A program made the translations under genes and the position numbers. From NCBI GenBank assembly GCA_023451415.1, contig JAEXZK010000015.1, forward strand, positions 1-8,803: a stretch of 8,803 bases of DNA. Reading direction: 5' to 3'. Origin of the DNA: Bacillota bacterium. GTDB lineage: Bacteria; Bacillota; Clostridia; Oscillospirales; Ruminococcaceae. This document shows positions 5,831-8,803 of this stretch, piece by piece (positions within the stretch are counted from its first letter, which is position 1; the number at the start of each line of letters is the position of its first letter). The notes beneath the pieces are model-generated. The model was not told the DNA's origin and made no database searches. It worked only from the letters and a program-made list of their open reading frames with translations.

Positions 5831-6973
5831 ATGGAACTGGAAAGAGAACGGGAAGCGATCAACGAAATAGACGGCCAGCTGGCGGAGCTTTTTGCCAGGC
5901 GGATGGAAGCCGCCGCCCGTATCGGGGAATACAAGGAGGCAAAGGGCCTTCCGGTGCTGGATAAGGCCCGGGAGCGGGAGGTGCTGGCCAGGATGGCGGA
6001 GGCCGCCGGGCCGGAGCTGGGAGATTATGCCAAGGTACTTTATTCCACCATCATGGACCTGAGCCGCTCCTACCAGAACAGCCGCCGCGCGGGGGAGTCC
6101 CCCATCTGCGGGGAGATCCGGCGCACCCTGGAGCAGGGGGATCAGCAGTTCCCCGCCGGGGCCACCGTGGCCTGCCAGGGTGTAGAGGGCGCATACAGCC
6201 AGCAGGCCTGCGACAAGCTCTTTTCCCGCCCCAATATCCTCTATTTCCGCACCTTTGAGGGGGTCTTCCAGGCGGTGGACCAGGGGCTGTGCCGGTATGG
6301 CATCCTGCCCATTGAGAACAGCACCGCCGGCTCTATTGGCAGCGTTTACGACCTGATGCGCCGCTACCGCTTCTACATCGTCCGGGGGGTCAAGCTGCGG
6401 GTGGAGCACACCCTTTTGGCAAAAAGCGGCGCCCGCCTGGGGGATATCACCGAGATATTCTCCCACGACCAAGGCATCCAGCAGTGCAGCGCTTTCTTTA
6501 AGGAGCATCCGGAGATAAAAGCCACCGTCTGCGAAAATACCGCCGTGGCCGCCCGGATGGTGGCCCAGTCCGGCCGGGACGACGTGGCGGCCATCTCCTC
6601 CCGGGAGTGCGCCCAGCTCTACGGCCTGAGCATCCTTACCGACAAGATCCAGAACAGTGAGAACAACCACACCCGGTTCATCTGCATCTCCAAAAGCCTG
6701 GAGATATACCCCGGCGCGGGCAAGACCAGCCTGATGCTGGAGCTGCCCCACCGCCCCGGCGCACTCTACGGCGTCATCGCCCGGATCGCCGCCCTGGACA
6801 TGAACCTGACCAAGCTGGAAAGCCGCCCCATCCCCGGCAAGGACTTTGAGTTCATGTTCTACTTTGACATCGATGCCTCGGTCCACGATCCACGCACCCT
6901 TTCCCTCATCGGCCAGCTCCAGCGGGATCTGGAGCAGTTCACCTACCTGGGCAGCTATTCCGAGTTGTTTTAA
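5831..6973 (+). CDS. pheA: Bifunctional chorismate mutase / prephenate dehydratase
   Basis: Rearranges chorismate to prephenate and then dehydrates and decarboxylates it to phenylpyruvate, the precursor of phenylalanine. Residues 1-85 form an AroQ-class helical chorismate mutase; R7, R24, K35, D44, E48 and Q82 line up with the E. coli active-site residues. Residues about 110-290 are the prephenate dehydratase domain: ACQGVEGAYSQQA, LPIENSTAGSIGSVYDLM, IFSHDQGIQQC, and NNHTRF with the catalytic Thr at 281. Residues about 296-375 are an ACT domain with the RPGALY and LESRP segments that bind Phe in this family, so feedback inhibition by phenylalanine is expected. The length (380) is normal. AAGGAG (5815-5820) lies 10 nt before the ATG, immediately after a stem-loop. 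Since the chorismate mutase sits here, it probably also supplies prephenate to TyrA. The aroE-aroK fusion starts 17 nt downstream. Confidence 0.97.
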   Translation: MELEREREAINEIDGQLAELFARRMEAAARIGEYKEAKGLPVLDKAREREVLARMAEAAGPELGDYAKVLYSTIMDLSRSYQNSRRAGESPICGEIRRTLEQGDQQFPAGATVACQGVEGAYSQQACDKLFSRPNILYFRTFEGVFQAVDQGLCRYGILPIENSTAGSIGSVYDLMRRYRFYIVRGVKLRVEHTLLAKSGARLGDITEIFSHDQGIQQCSAFFKEHPEIKATVCENTAVAARMVAQSGRDDVAAISSRECAQLYGLSILTDKIQNSENNHTRFICISKSLEIYPGAGKTSLMLELPHRPGALYGVIARIAALDMNLTKLESRPIPGKDFEFMFYFDIDASVHDPRTLSLIGQLQRDLEQFTYLGSYSELF

Positions 6974-6990
6974 AAAAGGGGGGCTTTCCG

Positions 6991-8220
6991 ATGGAATTCG
7001 GGCTTATTGGGGAACGGCTGGGCCACAGCTTTTCTCCCCGTATCCACCAGCTCCTGGGAGTGCCGGATTATCAGCTCCGGCCCCTGCCGCCGGAGGAGCT
7101 GCCGCGCTTTCTGGAGGGGGACGGCTTCCGGGGCGTCAACGTCACCATCCCCTACAAGCAGGCGGTCATCCCCTTCTGCCGGGAGCTGAGCCCCCGGGCC
7201 CGGCGGATCGGCAGCGTCAACACCCTGGTGCGCCGTTCCGACGGCACCCTCTGGGGGGAGAACACCGATTACCAGGGCTTTCTGGCCATGGCCGGGCGGG
7301 CCGGCGTGGAGTTTGCCGGCAGGCGTGTCCTGATCCTGGGCAGCGGCGGCACCAGCCTCACCGCCCGGGCGGCGGCGGAGGACCGGGGGGCCGCCTCCGT
7401 GACGGTGGTCTCCCGTCAAGGCCCGGTGACCTATGACGATCTGGAAGCCCACCGGGACGCGCAGATTATCGTCAACACCACTCCGGTGGGGATGTGGCCC
7501 CGGTGCGGGGAAAGGCTGATCCGGCTGGATAGCTTCCCCGCCTGCGAAGGGGTGCTGGACGTCATCTACAACCCCCTGAAGACCGCCCTCCTCCTGGATG
7601 CGGAGGAGCGGCAGATCCCCTGCTCCGGGGGGCTGCCCATGCTGGTGGCCCAGGCCTGGGAGGCGGCCCGGCTCTTCCTGGGCAGGGACATACCCGAGGC
7701 CCGGGCCTGGGAGATACTGGACCTGCTGACGGCGGAGCGGCGGAATATTGTCCTCCTGGGGATGCCGGGCAGCGGAAAAACCACCGTGGGCGAGGCCCTG
7801 GCCGCGGCGCTGGGACGCCCCCTCCTGGATACCGACCGTGAGGTGGAACGGGAAGCAGGGATGGACATCCCCCGTATTTTTGCCCGGGAGGGGGAGGCGG
7901 GCTTCCGCGCCCGGGAGGCGGCAGCCATCGCCCGGTGCGGCGCGGGGACGGGGACCGTCATCGCCATCGGCGGCGGCGGGGCCGTTTCCCGGGAAAACCA
8001 GCGGGCCCTCCTCCAGAACGGCTTCCCCGTCCTGCTGGAGCGGGACCTGGACGCCCTGGAAACAGGGAAGGGGCGGCCCCTTTCCCCCGACAAGGCGGCC
8101 GCGGCAGCCCTGTGGGCCAAGAGGATGCCGGTCTACCGGGCCTTTGCCTGGTCGGCTGTGGACAACAACGGGCCGGTGGTGGACACCGTGGCCCGGATCA
8201 GGAAGGAGTGCGGCGTATGA
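6991..8220 (+). CDS. aroE-aroK: Fused shikimate dehydrogenase / shikimate kinase
   Basis: One 409-residue chain carries two consecutive pathway enzymes. Residues 1-248 are AroE, which reduces 3-dehydroshikimate with NADPH: GHSFSPRIH at the substrate site, NVTIPYK with catalytic K56, GENTDYQGF with catalytic D93, the nucleotide loop LGSGGTS, NTTPVGM, YNPLKT and GLPMLVAQA. AroE is short compared with the usual 270-290 residues, mostly from a compact N-terminal lobe. Residues 252-409 are AroK, which phosphorylates shikimate with ATP: Walker A GMPGSGKTT (K263), DTDREVE (D280, D282), R306 in the substrate site, G327-G330, a lid segment GKGRPLSPD, and RMPVYRAFA. The join has almost no linker and the frame is uninterrupted, so this is a true fusion, not a sequencing artefact. 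AAGGGGGG ends 7 nt before the ATG. The 3' end overlaps aroQ by 4 nt. Confidence 0.95.
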   Translation: MEFGLIGERLGHSFSPRIHQLLGVPDYQLRPLPPEELPRFLEGDGFRGVNVTIPYKQAVIPFCRELSPRARRIGSVNTLVRRSDGTLWGENTDYQGFLAMAGRAGVEFAGRRVLILGSGGTSLTARAAAEDRGAASVTVVSRQGPVTYDDLEAHRDAQIIVNTTPVGMWPRCGERLIRLDSFPACEGVLDVIYNPLKTALLLDAEERQIPCSGGLPMLVAQAWEAARLFLGRDIPEARAWEILDLLTAERRNIVLLGMPGSGKTTVGEALAAALGRPLLDTDREVEREAGMDIPRIFAREGEAGFRAREAAAIARCGAGTGTVIAIGGGGAVSRENQRALLQNGFPVLLERDLDALETGKGRPLSPDKAAAAALWAKRMPVYRAFAWSAVDNNGPVVDTVARIRKECGV

Positions 8221-8660
8221 AGAAGCTGCTTATCATCAGCGGGCCCAACCTGAACCTGCTGGGGGTCCGGGAGCCGGGCATCTACGGGAACGAGAGCTAC
8301 CAGGGCCTCATAGAATATATCAGCGGGATCTGCCGGGAGGAGGGGCTGGAGGCGGAGTTCTTCCAGTCCAACCACGAGGGCGCCCTGGTGGACGCCATCC
8401 AGGGGGCGCTGGGGCGGGTGGACGGCATTGTCATCAACCCCGCCGCCTACACCCACACCAGCATCGCCATCCTGGACGCGGTCAAGGCGGTGTCCATCCC
8501 CACGGTGGAGGTCCATCTGTCGGACATCTACCAGCGGGAGGAGTTCCGGCATGTCTCGTATGTATCGGCGGCCTGCGTCAAGTCCATTTATGGCCTTGGC
8601 TTTGAGGGCTACCGGCAGGCGGTATTGTTCCTTAAAAAGCTGTTGGAAGAAGGAAAGTGA
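8217..8660 (+). CDS. aroQ: Type II 3-dehydroquinate dehydratase
   Basis: Dehydrates 3-dehydroquinate to 3-dehydroshikimate, third step of the pathway, replacing the unrelated type I enzyme AroD. The 147 residues match the family's usual size; the active form is normally a dodecamer. Motifs include SGPNLNLLGVREPGIYG with catalytic R18 and Y23, QSNHEGALVD, INPAAYTHTSIAI (N74), and EVHLSDIYQREEFRH with H100. An Asp (103) stands where many members have Asn (HLSN), a change I would not expect to inactivate it. The ATG overlaps the aroE-aroK stop (ATGA) and lies 8 nt after AGGAAGGAG (8200-8208). It is the last pathway gene seen; no terminator follows before the next frame. Confidence 0.96.
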   Translation: MKKLLIISGPNLNLLGVREPGIYGNESYQGLIEYISGICREEGLEAEFFQSNHEGALVDAIQGALGRVDGIVINPAAYTHTSIAILDAVKAVSIPTVEVHLSDIYQREEFRHVSYVSAACVKSIYGLGFEGYRQAVLFLKKLLEEGK

Positions 8661-8671
8661 GCTTCCGGGCC

Positions 8672-8703
8672 GGCCTCTCACACAGAAAGGATGGTGAAAG
8701 GCC
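8672..8703 (+). promoter_or_regulatory. Stem-loop carrying the ribosome site of the next gene
   Basis: GGCCT-c-TCAC (8672-8681) pairs with GTGA-a-AGGCC (8694-8703), nine pairs around one C-A mismatch. The 12-nt loop (8682-8693) contains AAAGGA, the best Shine-Dalgarno match for the ATG at 8705, and the stem ends one nt before that ATG. There is no T-tract, so it is not an intrinsic terminator. It may keep the ribosome site exposed in the loop, tune initiation, or form by chance in GC-rich sequence. Confidence 0.35.
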
Positions 8704-8704
8704 C

Positions 8705-8803
8705 ATGCTCAACAGAGATTTTCAGCGCGCACCGGAGTACAAGACCGTCACAGAAAAAGAAGCCCGCCGGCTGATGGAGGGCGCAGAGCCCTTTACTCTG
8801 GCC
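8705..8803 (+). CDS. Unrecognised protein, N-terminal fragment cut by the window end
   Basis: The frame is open from ATG 8705 to the last base, giving 33 residues that begin MLNRDFQRAPEYKTVTEKEA and continue with a charged helix-like stretch (RRLMEGAE) before a hydrophobic turn (PFTLA). A pattern of a short lead, a V/I-T/S-x-x-E-A helix and then a hydrophobic strand occurs at the start of rhodanese-like domains, but the diagnostic DVR segment would lie outside the window, so this is only a guess. AAAGGA in the loop of the preceding hairpin may serve as ribosome site. A competing frame from ATG 8691 stops after 27 codons. With only 44 nt after aroQ and no terminator, it is probably co-transcribed. 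Confidence 0.55.
   Translation, partial: MLNRDFQRAPEYKTVTEKEARRLMEGAEPFTLA

Noticed and set aside
8691..8774. Alternative small frame from ATG 8691
   Set aside because: It stops after 27 codons, while the frame from 8705 stays open to the window end.
1..8803. Mobile elements, CRISPR arrays, tRNA or rRNA genes
   Set aside because: No transposase, repeat-spacer pattern, integration signature or RNA gene was seen; the window is a continuous biosynthetic operon.

Overview
The window holds almost all of a GC-rich aromatic amino acid operon, read entirely on the + strand. It encodes every step from DAHP synthase to chorismate plus both terminal branches (prephenate dehydrogenase for tyrosine, chorismate mutase/prephenate dehydratase for phenylalanine). 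Gene order, the ferredoxin-like type I-beta DAHP synthase, type II dehydroquinase, fused AroE-AroK, strong Shine-Dalgarno sites and high GC content suggest a Firmicute of the Oscillospirales type, probably a gut anaerobe. That assignment is inferred from style, not from a database match.

Layout. Positions 1-325 are a regulatory leader: a near-consensus sigma-A promoter (12-40), a start point near A47, a 38-codon leader peptide gene (117-233) whose middle is almost all Phe and Tyr codons, and a strong intrinsic terminator (257-297) just before aroF. Positions 326-5607 hold aroF, tyrA, aroB, aroA and aroC, tightly packed with overlapping or 15-nt junctions. Positions 5608-5830 are a 223-nt spacer rich in stem-loops, including a probable terminator or attenuator. 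Positions 5831-8660 hold pheA, the aroE-aroK fusion and aroQ. After 44 nt a further reading frame begins at 8705 and runs off the window; its product is not recognised.

How it works together. AroF makes DAHP, AroB dehydroquinate, AroQ dehydroshikimate, AroE-AroK shikimate 3-phosphate, AroA EPSP and AroC chorismate. PheA converts chorismate through prephenate to phenylpyruvate, and TyrA takes prephenate to 4-hydroxyphenylpyruvate. Control appears to act at two levels: transcription attenuation sensed by ribosome progress over Phe/Tyr codons, and probable enzyme feedback through the N-terminal domain of AroF and the ACT domain of PheA. No Trp codon occurs in the leader peptide and no trp gene is present.

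The most notable element is the Phe/Tyr leader-peptide attenuator, since Firmicutes more often use T-box leaders for such operons. Its folds (control-codon hairpin, antiterminator, terminator) can be drawn by hand; the second structured spacer before pheA is less certain.
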